This document shows positions 62,775 to 64,000 of a stretch of DNA of 64,000 nucleotides, piece after piece. A model generated the notes under the pieces. That model was not told the origin of the DNA. It ran no database searches and saw only the letters and a program-made list of their open reading frames with translations. Each line of letters starts with the position of its first letter. The first letter of the stretch is position 1. This stretch comes from Pseudomonadota bacterium (GTDB lineage: Bacteria > Pseudomonadota > Alphaproteobacteria > Rhizobiales > Xanthobacteraceae). The stretch lies in the NCBI GenBank assembly GCA_023386635.1, contig JAEWJH010000041.1, positions 1 through 64,000 of the forward strand, written 5' to 3'. Both the position numbers and the translations under genes were made by a program.

Positions 62775-64000
<1,226 letters not shown>

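Overview
The window is 64 kb of high-GC chromosomal DNA from an alphaproteobacterium, most likely a Hyphomicrobiales member near Bradyrhizobium, Rhodopseudomonas or Pseudolabrys. I infer this from the housekeeping set (secA-parvulin-argJ, grxC-nitrilase-DUF1178, DUF2794, zapE), the many orphan Bug-type tripartite tricarboxylate (TTT) receptors, the Pha-type Mrp antiporter and dispersed palindromic repeats. Genus is not certain. LAYOUT. 1-3.5 kb: an ABC importer of the nitrate/sulfonate/taurine type (ATPase, permease, divergent periplasmic receptor) with a GntR regulator cut by the window edge. 3.8-10 kb: a PadR regulator with a beta-propeller LVIVD-repeat protein, an M20 amidohydrolase, a Rid-family protein and two TTT receptors. 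One 18-bp inverted repeat of form TATGGT-N6-ACCATA sits upstream of three of these transcription units, which suggests a small PadR regulon. 10-19.5 kb: an accessory block bounded by a tRNA-Ser(CGA) gene and a wrecked tyrosine recombinase. It holds a kdp operon collapsed into kdpF plus an in-frame kdpA'-'kdpE chimera, tiny membrane-protein ORFs, a universal-stress-protein fragment and a complete seven-subunit-type Mrp/Pha operon (AB fused, C, D, E, F, G). 19.8-22.2 kb: an intact KdpD/KdpE-like two-component pair, preceded by a degenerate 14-bp tandem repeat that ends at its ATG. 22.4-32.5 kb: core genes (rplU-rpmA with a strong terminator, obg, accA) with acetyltransferases, a DMT permease, a cupin-like protein, an L,D-transpeptidase lipoprotein, a GIY-YIG protein and a DUF930 protein. 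32.5-38.7 kb: TTT receptor divergent from an old-yellow-enzyme reductase, two MFS exporters and a PAS-GGDEF protein. 38.8-55.8 kb: core genes (secA, parvulin, argJ, mutT, pilin, methyltransferase, comF, grxC, nitrilase, zapE, thpR, tesA, YbbA/YbbP-type ABC system, Bax inhibitor). 55.9-60.8 kb: a PAT acetyltransferase and a LysR-controlled catabolic cluster (enolase-superfamily enzyme, TTT receptor, DapA-family aldolase). 60.9-64 kb: DUF2794, a candidate small RNA with its own terminator, DUF1223 and the 3' part of aconitase. HOW IT FITS. Core blocks are normal and syntenic in kind. The unusual material is in the 3.8-22 kb accessory stretch. The most striking item is the kdp remnant: a deletion has fused the first two membrane spans of the K+ channel subunit KdpA to the DNA-binding half of the response regulator KdpE, giving an open frame that would encode a membrane-anchored transcription factor lacking the phospho-acceptor aspartate. 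A separate intact KdpDE-like pair lies 9 kb away.
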